Assembly: GCF_017562075.2 (NCBI RefSeq)
Contig: NC_054082.1
Coordinates: forward strand, 26,598,208-26,662,207
Direction of reading: 5' to 3'
From: Anopheles merus
Taxonomy: Eukaryota > Arthropoda > Insecta > Diptera > Culicidae
DNA length: 64,000 nucleotides
How positions within the stretch are numbered: the first letter of the stretch is position 1; each line of letters begins with the position of its first letter. The notes under the pieces are model-generated. The model was not told where the DNA came from, searched no databases, and saw only the letters and a list, made by a program, of their open reading frames with translations. Positions 12,717 to 23,540 of the stretch are shown here, piece by piece. Position numbers and translations under genes: made by a program.

Positions 12717-13000
12717 TTGGCGCTAGAGAGGGCCATCCGGGTTGCAAGGATGAAGACTTCGCGAACTATTTTCTACAAGTCAATCCAGATCCTGGCTTAC
12801 GCTGACGATATAGACATCATTGGTTTGCGGCTCTTCTATGTAGCAGAAGCCTACCGAGCGGTCGGCAGAGAACCTCGGATTGCAGATCCGAGGACTTCGG
12901 TAGCAAGATGGCATGGAGGCATCTTCTATTAAGACCGGGATAACGGATTGGCTGACGAGGGCGCGAGACCGTGAGCGGTTTCGGACACTACGGGTGGTGT
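12717..13000 (+). pseudogene. Non-LTR reverse transcriptase remnant with YADD motif
   Basis: The frame from about 12720 reads LERAIRV-RMKTSRTIFYKS, then QILAYADDIDIIGLRL. The YADD at 12798-12809 is the catalytic motif of non-LTR reverse transcriptases. After YVAEAYRA the frame breaks. From 12931 a second piece reads KTGITDWLTRARDRERFRTL, which matches the extreme C-terminus of the same kind of element. It is also closely similar to the piece at 39305. The region between motif C and the C-terminus is therefore largely deleted. The family is distinct from the Jockey/CR1-like remnants elsewhere in the window; I cannot fix the clade. Confidence 0.78.
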
Positions 13001-13490
13001 TATGTTTTATTTGCGAGAATTTGAAATTTCCTTGAATGATAAATTTTTCATTAAAATAAAACTAAAAATTGTTAAAACTGTTCATTTTATGTTGATATAA
13101 CACAGAGTACAAGGCGTCTCCATTGCAATCAATTCAAAATCTACTTTGATTTTATGTTTTTTCGTCTTGCGTTTCGTTTATATAACACACTATTTATGTA
13201 ACACACTATCTACAAGTAATGAATATTTTCTTTTGCGCAATAATTAAAGTTGCATACTACAACAGTACAGTTACAAGCTAAGTTCTCGCTCGGTAGCTAA
13301 CATCAAAGCAACATTTCCAGTTCGGTCTGCCAGGTTTATCACAGCAAGAGCACAACACGAATAAAACAAAATCCAAAAATAGAAACCTTCCTGCAACAGC
13401 GCTCAGCGTGATAGCTCACCCACGGTGCATTCGCATTGGCTATCGCATTGGAAAATCTAATCAATCGAGTAATAGCTAAAAAGCCCTAAA
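13001..13490. other. AT-rich stretch, nothing recognised
   Basis: Contains a short local duplication of ATAACACACTAT / GTAACACACTAT near 13181-13210. No gene, element or structured repeat is visible. Confidence 0.4.
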
Positions 13491-13547
13491 AATGCTTCCT
13501 AATCCTACACCAAGTTTCGGCACGCTTTGCTATTACCTTCTCTTTAT

Positions 13548-13550
<3 letters not shown>

Positions 13551-13582
<32 letters not shown>

Positions 13583-13585
13583 GCA

Positions 13586-13616
<31 letters not shown>

Positions 13617-13640
13617 ACTCTATTTTTCTCTCTATCGCGT
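13551..13640 (+). repeat. Interrupted (CT)n microsatellite
   Basis: About 90 bases of CT dinucleotides broken by GCGCA, TAT and TTTTT. Open frames through it are repeat artefacts. Confidence 0.92.
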
Positions 13641-15190
13641 GTCTGTTTGCACATCATCCCTTTCCCCATTCGATTACTGTGCAGCATGTCCTATGTGTGT
13701 GTGTATGCCGGGATGCTGCTTAACACCATCGGAATGTAATCGAAGACAGACGAGGCGAAGCAAGCTGCCCCGGCGGTCCAGGCACGGCTCCGAAGTCTCG
13801 AAAGCAGGAATTAAATTATTCATCCCTTGGCACACTTTTCGATAATTCACTTTCCGCTGCTGTTGCGCTCTTGGATGTCGGTAGAGCCTCCCATCCCTTT
13901 TCCCCGGCCGCGGTGGTGGAAAATCGTTGCTGGATTACGCCCCACCACCACGGGCGGTGAAGGGTAAGCAGAGCGAGGGTGGGAACATTTGTTGCCGATG
14001 CCAATGATAGATGTGGCACCTCTACCAGCCAGATGAAGACGAATGTCGGCAAAGAAGAGGCGTGAAAAGTACTAGAAGGAAATCGCACGGGATGGAACTA
14101 CGACCGGGTACATGGAATGGAAGGAATGATGGCTGGTCCTACTACCCTGCTTGATGTACTTCAGTTTTGGGAGTCGATGATGCGCCCCTCCTTCGGCTGG
14201 TCATTTGATTTCTGTACGAAACGGCGCACGAGCAGAGCAAAGGTGGGTTCTTGGAGAATTCACATCACCTCACACACTTATCTTATCACGCTTCTGTCCG
14301 CCCTCGCGCGCCAGCCAACGCAGCAATCCCTTTTTTACCCTCGACAACGACGGACTTCGCTCGGGCCCTTTTTTGCTCTGCTTCGCTCACCCCACTTACG
14401 ACACCACACGTACGTCACGGGCAGCACTGTCTTGTTTGGCTTAGTAAATGGATTAGCTTATTCCGTTTCCATATTTAATGCCGAGTCCATTAACAATATA
14501 AATGTGATTATTTTGCTGTAATTTGATTTTCGACAAAAACTTCCCTTTTTGTGCGCCCGGTGCTCCATCAGTCGTCAGGGCTATCGGATCGTCCTGGCCG
14601 CCGTCGTCGTCACCGTCGCCGTCGTTGATCTCACTACCCTTGTGTGTCCAATTCACGGTCCCGCAGACCGCTTCCCGCTTAGACGTCTTTTGCCGTCCAC
14701 GCAGCTTGCGATGGAAATTGGTGGCATCTTCACCCGAACACCCTTAAGAGTGCGGCTTAAGAGCTTTACTCAAGAGCTGTTTTGTGTATGTAGGTGAGAC
14801 TGTTAGTGAGTGTGTGTGTGTCTGTGATGTGATTTTCGTTGAATTTGTCGTTTGTCTCCCGTTCTTCTGGCCTGGCTGGCTGAAGTCGTGCGCTGCTTTG
14901 GACGCTGCCCCAAGTAACCCCCCTTAAACTCGGTAAGGTTGTTTCGTGCAAGATTTATTTCGCTGTTTACGAACTATCTCCAACCTGGTCGGCAAGGGTC
15001 GGAAGTTGGTAGTGATTAAACGATCGGCAAAGAACGGGGTCGGCCTTCCTCGTTCGGTGCGCTTGCAAAAGCTCCCTTCGCCAACAGGGGGAGCATCATT
15101 TGCCGGTCGGTCCCGGTGGATTCTATTATGTCGCCGTTTAATGTAAGCTTTACGGGCGCCTGATAGTGCTCTAAATGATATCAAATTAAG
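13641..15190. other. Unique block, no gene recognised
   Basis: GC-richer sequence with overlapping short frames on both strands (for example 14117-14521 + and 14924-15184 -). A CGTCGTCGTCACCGTCGCCG-type trinucleotide-rich stretch lies near 14601. Nothing resembles a known protein or element. Confidence 0.4.
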
Positions 15191-15469
15191 TGTGGCAGCA
15201 ATGCGTTCGTTTCTACACTTTGGCGTCGTTTGGGGTATTTGGCTTTTTGCAAATGAGGTTTAAAGTCTTTTATAGTAAAAATAAAAATTTTGTAATAAAT
15301 GCATTAAAATGATGAATATAACAATTGTTTGTTCCTATGTAGTGTATCATTGTCATTGTGTTGGTTTTATTTATATGCGTTTAATTCCACTTGGCCTGTA
15401 AAACAAAAATATAGTCACTTTTGATAAAAGACGTTAAATCAAAATAAGTAAAAAGGAAGGATAAAAATA

Positions 15470-15536
15470 AATAAAAAGTACAGTAATAAATAAATAAATT
15501 ATTAAAATAAATAAATAAATAAATAAAAAGAAGGTT
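15470..15536 (+). repeat. (AAAT)n tetranucleotide microsatellite
   Basis: Repeated AAATA/ATAA units within an AT-rich stretch (15190-15650). Elsewhere in the window similar tracts form the tails of dead non-LTR elements. No reverse-transcriptase fragment was recognised next to this one, so it is called only as a simple repeat. Confidence 0.85.
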
Positions 15537-15650
15537 AAATAAGGAGTTGATAAAGAGTACAGTAATTTTTTATTGCGAGGTGCCTATCGAAACAACATTT
15601 TTAGATCTACAATCAAAACTGGAAACGCAGCCTCACTCTGTATGTCAGCT

Positions 15651-17040
15651 AGTATGAAAGTGATTCGTTGCTAATTAAGGCGGGTGCATCCACTCAAAGG
15701 ATACACACGACAGCTGTCTTCGCACTTGTGGATAATTTACTTCTGCCCCATGAAGGGTGTGACCTACCGCGTCGCCCGGTTTAGTAATTTATCTCCCATC
15801 TTCTATTTCATCCTGCGATCATTGGTGTCACCAAACAAACATGTGCACTCACACACCCCTCGAGAGAAGTAAATCCCACAGGCCACATGGTTCGTGTGAA
15901 CAGACGCGCGCGTCCAACATTTGCGTAGCCATCCCAACGAAGCGCCATCCGGCACAATCGTACGGCAAACATTGACCGAAAGGCTCGGGTGAAGTGCACG
16001 CGGGTGTTATCATAAATCTTAACCGTGGCGCATCATTATCGCACACATGCAGACTCATTTGCCGACCGCTTCAAAGCGTGCGTTTCTTATCACTTGTTTA
16101 CTTTTTATTAGCCTCACGGAAGAAGCTAATGACCGGATGAAGCTGATCAAACAGCTACACCGGCACACGACACCCTGCTTAGAAGATGAAGACGGTAGCA
16201 GCAGACCGTCCGCTTTGTGCAAGACGGGTAGGAAATAATGCCAAGAGGCGCCAAGATGGGACAATTATTTCTTGATTAGCTCCCTCATTCGACAGCAGTT
16301 TCATTAACTTGGTGACCATTATTTCAGCACGTGCCAAGCATACCGGTACGTAGTGTGGGGAGGGATAAAGCGGTATGCTCACAGCACTACCATTTTAACT
16401 TGCTTGCTGTTGCCTGCTTGGCTACATATTCTCTTTATTTGTTTCAAACAAAAAAGATTATTAAAAAAGGCAGGGAGAACGACGATATCAACACTTTTAG
16501 TTTAGTATTATGAGGGCATTTCTTCCGCACTTTTTTTTTCAGCAGAAAGCAATATTCCATCAAGATGCAAATGTCGATAAGCACAATTGGCTTACACGTA
16601 GAAAAGATTGTATCGGACATGGTGCTGTGATTATCTTCTTTTTAGAGAAATAAAGAACGTTATAAAAAATGATCATCGACACAAACAAACATTGACAAAT
16701 TTGATGGTATGAAACGATTGTATTCCATTAAAAAAAATAAAACTCATGAATCACAACAAACTTTGGAGGAAGCAACAACTTGGGATGTTTGCATAGTACT
16801 GACGCTATCACACGGTACAAACCGTATAATTGTGTGTCCTATTTCTCTATAGCGGCAGAAACAGCAAAAACAGCAAATATGATCAAACGATCATGTTACA
16901 ACCACGCGAGCCAATGCAAAGAATGCCCAGATAAGCCATTACAATTTTCCTAACAATGCAATGGAAACTAGAATAGACGCCACTGCTCCACTTTACTATG
17001 CACCCTCTGTCGCTGGAGCCTGTTGGGTGCTTCACTTTAA
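15651..17040. other. Mixed block: GC-richer to 16.5 kb, then AT-rich
   Basis: Apart from the candidate peptide frame at 16047-16238, no feature was recognised. The right half (16500-17040) is AT-rich with no visible element. Confidence 0.4.
16047..16238 (+). CDS. Candidate 63-codon secreted peptide (speculative)
   Basis: I do not recognise this protein. It begins with a real ATG. Residues 1-10 include a Lys-Arg pair and are followed by a hydrophobic core, AFLITCLLFISL (about residues 12-23), then TEEA, which together resemble a signal peptide. The remainder is short and polar with two cysteines and ends SALCKTGRK before the TAA stop. A Gly followed by two basic residues at a C-terminus is the usual signature of an amidated insect neuropeptide after processing. 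Against it: only 63 codons, other frames are open on the opposite strand, no homologue is recalled, no promoter was identified, and the residue expected at -3 of the cleavage site is a poor fit. It could be a chance frame. Confidence 0.2.
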   Translation: MQTHLPTASKRAFLITCLLFISLTEEANDRMKLIKQLHRHTTPCLEDEDGSSRPSALCKTGRK

Positions 17041-18170
17041 TGAATTCATATTAAAATGTTACGCTCCTACCACTGGTTGAATCATCTTTCCGGGGCGCTT
17101 TTGAAAGCGAGACGTTTTTTTTATCTTTCTCCGTTCTATTGCTCGCCCCTAGCGAAGCCCCATTCTCATGCATAGCACAATGATGGTTAAAATTCATTTC
17201 AAACCCCCATTGTAAAAATGTTGTTTCACCAGCACACGCACGGTATCTAGCGACCACATATGCAGCGCAGTGTAAAGTCAACTCCAATGATGTTTTCTTT
17301 CAATTTAGTCCCACGAGCGTAAAGTGAATTACATTACAGCAGGGCGCAGAGGCGAACGGGCAAGCGAAAACAGTGCCAAAGCACGATCTATGATTCGTGC
17401 CATACTTTGAGCTGCATTTCATTCGATAGTTTTTTTTTTGTTCTGTGCTTGGTACGTATGAATGTCTATGTATGTGGTGTGTGTGTGTGTGTGTGTCTTT
17501 TTTTATCATACTCCATTATAATCAACCCGTCAAGAACGGAGACGACGACAATGGTGGACGCATCAATGAGAAAGGATGCTATTGTTATGCTTGTGCATCT
17601 GGCTCGCGACGATGCGCCTCGCAAGACTAGAGCGACTGGGCGAGCACAGGGAGGAAAATAATAGTGGCAGCAAAAACTCAACTCCACCCAACAGCAAGCA
17701 ACACATGCCCGCCTGCCGTACACGTTTGACCGAGGCACGATCAATGAAACTCTTTCGCTCGCATCGATTGTACACCCAAGAATAAGCGGGAAAAACTGGA
17801 ACGGCAAAGGATAATAAAAATATGGTTAAAGTTTTCGATGCACACCCCAGCCATGACAGTTGCCGATGGTTGGCTGTGTCTTCTGCACCCCCATCAGTAC
17901 AGACACACACACACACACACCCACATGCAGGCACAAAATTCCTATCGGATGGCTGCACGCGTCGTTGCAGGCAAAGCACTTCGTGGTTTGCTGTATGGTG
18001 GCGAGGATAAAAAGCTAATAAAACGTGCCCCGAATGCATCCTTCCGTTACGTTCGCGATGCAACATGCCGAGCTGACAGTGAGCGTCACGCTGAAGCCGC
18101 ACGGTCGTTGAGACGACCGTCGGGTGATGGCGTTTGATTGCTTAACCCGAGAAGATGCAATATTGCTGGA
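17041..18170. other. Unique block, no gene recognised
   Basis: GC-richer sequence with short GT (about 17471-17496) and CA (about 17901-17922) tracts. The frame 17563-18102 (-) has no recognisable domain and runs through the CA tract. An imperfect palindrome, CGGTCGTTGAGACGACCG, lies at 18101-18118 and could form a short hairpin. Confidence 0.4.
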
Positions 18171-18421
18171 AGCAGCAAAGTGGTTTTGTGTGTTCGAAAA
18201 AAAAAACCCTGTTTGTAAAAAATCAACGAACGAGAGGTTGTAGGATTAATTGTTTCTTTGTAGCTTAAACTTGCTGAGTTCTACTCGGTCACATGATTGT
18301 ATTGTAATGTATTTCAGTATTTAAATTTGATTGGGTTAATTGCATTATTCATTATTTTAATACTTCAGGATTCTTTTCTAAATGTAGTCATGATCAATGT
18401 AATGGAATGATTAATACCGGG

Positions 18422-18640
18422 ATTCCCACGATTTATTGGTTGGTTCTCATCGATTTTTGGTTGGTTCCCACTATTTTATCTTGCGTTCCCACGATTTTTT
18501 GGCCGATTCGCATAATTTTTTGCTTTAATTGTATTGATATCCAATCGGACGATACCAATAAATTATAGGAACGAACCAAAAATCTATGGGAAACGATGAA
18601 AAAATCGTGCGACGAGCCCACAAAATTATAGGAACTGACT
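18422..18640. repeat. Fold-back array of 21-bp units
   Basis: The left arm consists of consecutive 21-bp units: 18444-18464, 18465-18485, 18486-18506 and 18507-18527, plus a 22-base unit at 18422. Each is of the form TTCCCACGATTTTTTGG-. After about 20 bases the right arm (about 18550-18640) carries the same kind of unit in reverse complement (GAACCAAAAATCTATGGGAA and relatives). Because 21 bp is seven codons, the minus strand stays open as a heptad-repeat peptide (KIMRIGQ, KIVGTQD, KIVGTNQ, KSMRTNQ). The arrangement resembles fold-back transposons with internally repeated arms. No target-site duplication was found. Confidence 0.8.
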
Positions 18641-18716
18641 AGATGCATGAAATATATTCACTTTTACACCTAACGTTTATCTATCCCAAGATTCGTGACA
18701 AAATCTGATTAAGTAT

Positions 18717-19140
18717 ATATTTATTTAATAATTTATTTATTTATTTATATATTTATTTAAATCAAGGTTATCGGGCAGTATGCCTAAATGACGAAATGCT
18801 TACAATGTACATGTTGAAAGTAAGGCCCTAAAACTAACTTGAATTTGCTGACGCAGTTGACTAACGGATTAATTGAAATCTGCTGATAACTATTAACCTA
18901 ACCTATTATAAGCATCAATCATTTTGGGCAGTGGATCATTGGCACCAAAACCAGTCGATCTAAAAGGGCTTCTTAGTACCTTTCTAAATCTAAGACCTCT
19001 AGAGGAAGTAGAAAAGCAAATAAAATTTAAAATGTCAGGTGCATCAAAATCTCCAATTAATAATTTATGCATAAAGGTAATCTGAGCAGTAATTAATGTA
19101 TTGGGTTTTTTATTATTTTTCAATTTAGACTAAGTTTCTT
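18717..19140 (-). pseudogene. 3' end of a dead Jockey/CR1-type element with AAAT tail
   Basis: On the minus strand from about 19080 the frame reads FMHKLLIGDFDAPDILNFIC, then FSTSSRGLRFRKVLRSPFRS and TGFGANDPLPKMIDAYNRL. This is the conserved C-terminal segment of Jockey/CR1-clade polymerases (IDAPD-L, then R-PFR-T-YG-NDPL). It is followed downstream by a short untranslated stretch (GGCATACTGCCCGATAACC on minus) and an AAATAAAT tail (TTTATTTA on +, 18717-18765). A tail of simple repeats is normal for these elements. Upstream sequence is degraded beyond recognition. Confidence 0.8.
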
Positions 19141-19630
19141 TTAGTTAGTGACTAACTGAAGATATTTCACTTGTGCAGAAACACAAGATCAAGAAGTTTC
19201 TAGAAAACTGAATCTATTGTTTTTAAATATGCCATAATCAAACCAGTCAGATGATACAGTTTGACGTACCAATTAGGATATCATCATAATCTAGGTGTAT
19301 TGATGCTCAGATAGATTGGCCAACACCAAGGCAGTCATTGAGCTTGGTACAATATTTATAAAACATTCGGTATTGAACAGTAACTTAAAAATCTAACTAC
19401 ACATATCTCCTATCTTTCAATTTCTTTAAGCCAATCATCACGGTTTTAATGCATAATTTGTGTATATTTTATGTTAAAAGAATATTAAACCGTCTTTTCG
19501 AAGCAATTAAAATTGATTGAATATGATTGAAATTTTTTTAACCAATTTGCTTTTGTATGACCATTTTACGGCGTCTGGATGACTCTCGAAAGCACCAAAC
19601 AGTATCAGCTCGAACGTAAACTTATAACCC

Positions 19631-20386
19631 AACTTTCTACTTGACAGTGATATGTTAGTGGCAACGAAGATCGCTACGGATAAAAATAACAAACCGTTCC
19701 TCGGAGACAACGATTCGAGACTGACTCTCAAATACAAAGATAACGATCATCATCATCATCATCATCATTTTATTCATCATCGTCATCTGATCTCAGTGTG
19801 CAAAATGCTTTATCTGTTTTTCTGTTTCCAGCTGTTTTTTTTTTCCTGGCCTGCCTATAGACAATTCAACACCGCAAAAGACGGCAGACTCTTGCATAAC
19901 TGTACCAGTGCAAGGACAACACCGTAACGTCAGAATGTTCGGAAAATGCGCCCCCGGTTTTGCGGAACACGAGATCCCAGCGACCTTACCCGAGCCTGCC
20001 GAGCCGGTGCGGGTACTTTTCTTTCGTTCGCTTTGCTTGTCATTTTGCTGCCTTTTTTTTTTTTTTTGCTGCTCCATTTTCTCACTGTTTTTCTCGTACC
20101 GCTTTTTTCCCCCCCGTGTCGAATTTCTCATGCAGCCACACCACTTTCAGTCAAAACTATCAATTTTCGGGTGGAAAATGCGATGCTCCATCCGTTCGGC
20201 CGTCCGTCCGTTTGGGTACCGGGCATGCCGGAGGCTTGCCACTGCCCGAAACGATGATTGCACACAGTGTGTAGGGTAATGTGTCTAACCAGGCTGAAAA
20301 TCAAAAGCGAAGAAACAAAATCCCATCGTTGTTCCGACGTTCGGCGTGGGGTGGCCACGGTCCTTTCACCCCAGTGCGCTGTTTAG
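19631..20386. other. Unique block, no gene recognised
   Basis: A long T run at about 20047-20067 and pyrimidine-rich sequence keep several + frames open. Their Phe/Ser/Cys-rich translations look like composition artefacts. Confidence 0.4.
19747..19770 (+). repeat. (CAT)n trinucleotide microsatellite
   Basis: Seven CAT units in a row, followed by a looser CATCATCGTCATC. They give a histidine run in one frame, but nothing else suggests coding. Confidence 0.9.
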
Positions 20387-20534
20387 CGCCGTGCCAGTGC
20401 CGGAGTGGTCGTGCGCGTGTTGGATGTTATTTCGGCGCCGGAAAGCACGGGAAGTGGCCTGAAGGCGACGGTGCCGGTAATGGCCGGTGGTGGATGCAGT
20501 GAAAATTGCATATATGCTCTTCCGGCCGGCGGAA
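20387..20534 (+). CDS. Candidate coding exon (speculative)
   Basis: An open stretch with purine-rich first codon positions and a balanced translation (VVVRVLDVISAPESTGSGLK, then ATVPVMAGGGCSENCIYALP). It is bounded on the left by a possible acceptor (CTGTTTAG before 20387) and on the right by a good donor-like GGAA|GTAAGC at 20535. Translation beyond the donor quickly becomes Cys/Arg/Ser-rich. I recognise no family. The opposite strand is also open here, so coding status is uncertain. Confidence 0.15.
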
Positions 20535-21830
20535 GTAAGCGCTCGGCCGCCCCATCCTGCTGCATTCAATCGGTGCGGTCTATCGTGCGGCTTCCGACTG
20601 ACTTTGCGCACACCGGTTCCCTTCCTCCGTGTGCATTGCGCTGCTCCGTTCTGCCTTTCGTGATGCCGGATGCCACCCGAAGATGCAGAAATAATTTCCC
20701 ATTTTCCGGGTTTGGGTGTTTCGGGCTCTGCTCGTTTTCTCCTTTGCAATCCCTAGCAGAGTACACACACACACACATACACGTTCTGCATACGAAACAA
20801 ACCGAGAAGCGTGGGTAAAAATTTCGAATGCAGTCGAACGTTTACTTGCCCACATGCATACAAACAGAGACACGCGAGAGGTGGAAATCGAAGGCATTGG
20901 AAAATATAGACTCATATCCCTGGCCGGCAGGAAACTGGAGCCATTGCATCGGCATCAAATTGAATACAGATCGAAGCCATCGGAGCGGTACCGAACCTCG
21001 GCACAACGTGCTGGTAGAAAAGCGCCGCAGCCAGTTTGGGCTTGCCGGTCATCCTGACCCATCGTCTCTCTGACTCTCCGCCCTTTAGCGACACTTTTTT
21101 CTTTTCTTTTTTGCAATAACTACCGATATTGTTTGATGGCAAATTGCCACCAAGTTCGACGGCCACGGTCTATGAGCTGCCATACCATTTTACTCTATTC
21201 ACACACACACACCCATCCATACCCAGTCAACGGAAATAAACAAGCTACTCGGGCATTCGATATGGCTCAGCTCACCGAAAACGCCCGATACACAGGAGTG
21301 GTGGTGGAGGTGTTTGGTGGAAGGCAAACGCAAGCGCGGATAGAATGCCAACCCGGTGCGGTTGTTTTCGTATCATTACGATGGTTTTATGTGCAGCCGA
21401 GGCCTCGGGTTTTTGTCGGGATCAAAGGGATTTCGCCTTCCCAGGGCGGTGCACGCGTCGAGTGCAGTATATGGGCGAAACAGGAGCTTCTTACACCGTA
21501 GAAAATAAAGCAAAGCCGATGGGGAATGCAGCACCATTGCACACCCAGGCAGTAGGCGCGTGGGCTGAAAGGTGTTTTCCGTTCAGCCCAAAACCCATTC
21601 ATTTGCAGCTTGTCTCGTAGGACCGTTGGGGTGTTTTGTTTTCTGTGCTTGCCTGTAATGCTGCAATGATAAATGCATTCCATTACAGTGCTGCAGATAT
21701 GCGGCCGGGGCAATGTAATGTCAGCAGTGCTGAGTGCATTTGCACTTGTGATGCTAGCTTATTAAGGGGTAGCACATGTTTAACAATGCTTCTGCGGAGT
21801 GTTTCGTTTCTATACAGCGTGGAATGTTGA
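20535..21830. other. Unique block around candidate frames
   Basis: GC-richer sequence with short CA tracts (about 20762, 21200). The + frame open to 21057 gives a plausible-looking polar translation after its His/Thr repeat. No other feature. Confidence 0.35.
21262..21501 (+). CDS. Candidate 79-codon small ORF (speculative)
   Basis: Starts at an ATG with an acceptable context (CGATATGG). An in-frame upstream ATG at 21136 would add 42 residues, including a His/Thr stretch from a CA tract. The first part, MAQLTENARYTGVVVEVFGG, and the remainder are rich in beta-type residues with few of the Arg/Ser/Pro runs typical of shadow frames. No family is recognised. It lies downstream of the candidate exon at 20387 on the same strand, with another unusually clean frame at about 20776-21057 between them. 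Confidence 0.15.
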   Translation: MAQLTENARYTGVVVEVFGGRQTQARIECQPGAVVFVSLRWFYVQPRPRVFVGIKGISPSQGGARVECSIWAKQELLTP

Positions 21831-23070
21831 ATGTTGAATGAATGTGAGCTCAAGCTCAATGGATTAATAGCGTGAGTGAAACGAACAAAAGTTTGCTGTC
21901 ATTAAAGTCAACTAAAAAATTTTGTTCGCAAATAAAAAAAAAACCTTAGCGGAAGGCAAAACAACAAACTTGGAGCATGATTTACACGCTCCTTTGCCAG
22001 TGCATGGCGTTTAGGTATGAAAATGTTATTTGTACGACACAGTGTACACATCCATTCAATTTTTTTATGCTTCATTATTCACTATTCCCTAAAATCTAAA
22101 TCTAAATAAGTTTCTCCATTATATCGATAAGATAAAACTCGATAAAACTAGTGTTGATAACCATGTTTGTTTGTTGTAAACATGGAATTTTAAACATTTT
22201 CAATTATATTTAACGAGCATATAACTCTTACAGCAATCAATTAACCTTATTTTCACCCTCTATTTTCTATAGCAGCACTTGAAAAAAGATAATGAAATTT
22301 AATTAAATCAACCATCTATCGTAATTTATTCATGAATATATGTTTTCTTGCATTGTCTGCACGTTCCATTACATCGACAATGCTGTTTGGGATTCTATTG
22401 ACCAAATTTTTCAATATTTTTTGAATATTTTCTCTAAAGCTTTTCAAAAAGTGGCTAAATTTATCTTTGGAAAATTGCCATTTTGATTATTTCTTGTTTG
22501 TTTATTTGTCTTCATTTTCACAATATGAAGGCCATGGTAATAAATCTATTTTCTTTTCCTTGAATCACATTTTTGTAACTGTCTTCGTGTAGATTGTGGC
22601 GTTAATTGCTGAAAAATCTACTTTTTTCAATGATGTTTTAATATAAACGGCCCTAGACAACTTCATACCAAGTTTTTATGACTGTCTAATAGTCTAATTA
22701 TAAGTGCATCTATACGAAAAAGACAGCCAAAATAAAGTTTATTGACCATTGTAAGAGCTAAATTCACGGTTAGAATAATTAAAAATGTGATAATTTCTTT
22801 ATTTACAACCACAAACAAACACCTCATGCTGACTGAAATCAGATCATTTGAAGATATAAAAAAAACCTAAATTTAGGAGAATTTAGTCACAACATGACCA
22901 ATTTATCCTAACATTGGGACTTTGGCCTTATTAAAAAGACTTCTGGTCAAAGCCGGAGACAGAGATGAAATTTATTTCTGCATAGGTTTTAACACGCTTT
23001 GTATGGGTTTTCGATTTTTTATATATTCATAAACTATCTTAAAATGTTTTAAAATCTGATACATTTACAG
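21831..23070. other. AT-rich block, nothing recognised
   Basis: Low-complexity AT-rich sequence without open frames of note and without repeats I could match elsewhere in the window. Confidence 0.4.
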
Positions 23071-23190
23071 AGACGATCCCGTGGTACAATCGTCAACTCG
23101 CACGACTCAATAACATGCCTTCAATGGACCGTCCCCTCGTAGCAAGGATTGACTATCCGGCTTGCGTGGTGATAAATTAAGTCTCGAATT
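23071..23190 (+). mobile_element. Decayed SINE, family 2
   Basis: Starts with a tRNA-like head, CCCGTGGTACAATCGTCAAC, then CGCACGACTCAATAACATGC. It continues with CTCGTAGCAAGGATTGACTA and a body shared with 39020-39080 (CGTGGT-TTGA). About 20 bases around box B are missing relative to the copy at 38937, so it cannot be transcribed as a normal Pol III SINE. The right edge is blurred. Confidence 0.7.
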
Positions 23191-23540
23191 TACAAGAAAG
23201 CATTATTTTAATAACCATTTAAAACATTATTTTCAAATTTCAAAACATTTAACGAACACGTTTCAATGTTTCAATTGCTACCGTAATGGCCTATGTTTTA
23301 CTTAGCTTATGATAAAACCAACTATTCTTTTATTTCATTTGATACATATGCTAACGAACTTGTATTGTGTTTCAAAATAACTATAGCTTTGAAATGTCTG
23401 GTTGGCGAACATTTGCGAAAAAGTGAAAAAGCACAACTCGTTTCACCAAGTCTTGTGTGAGATTTTATAAGGCAACACAACACTTGTGAGATAGTTTCAA
23501 ACAAATCCCACTCAAACAGCACTGTAAAACCACAGCCAGC

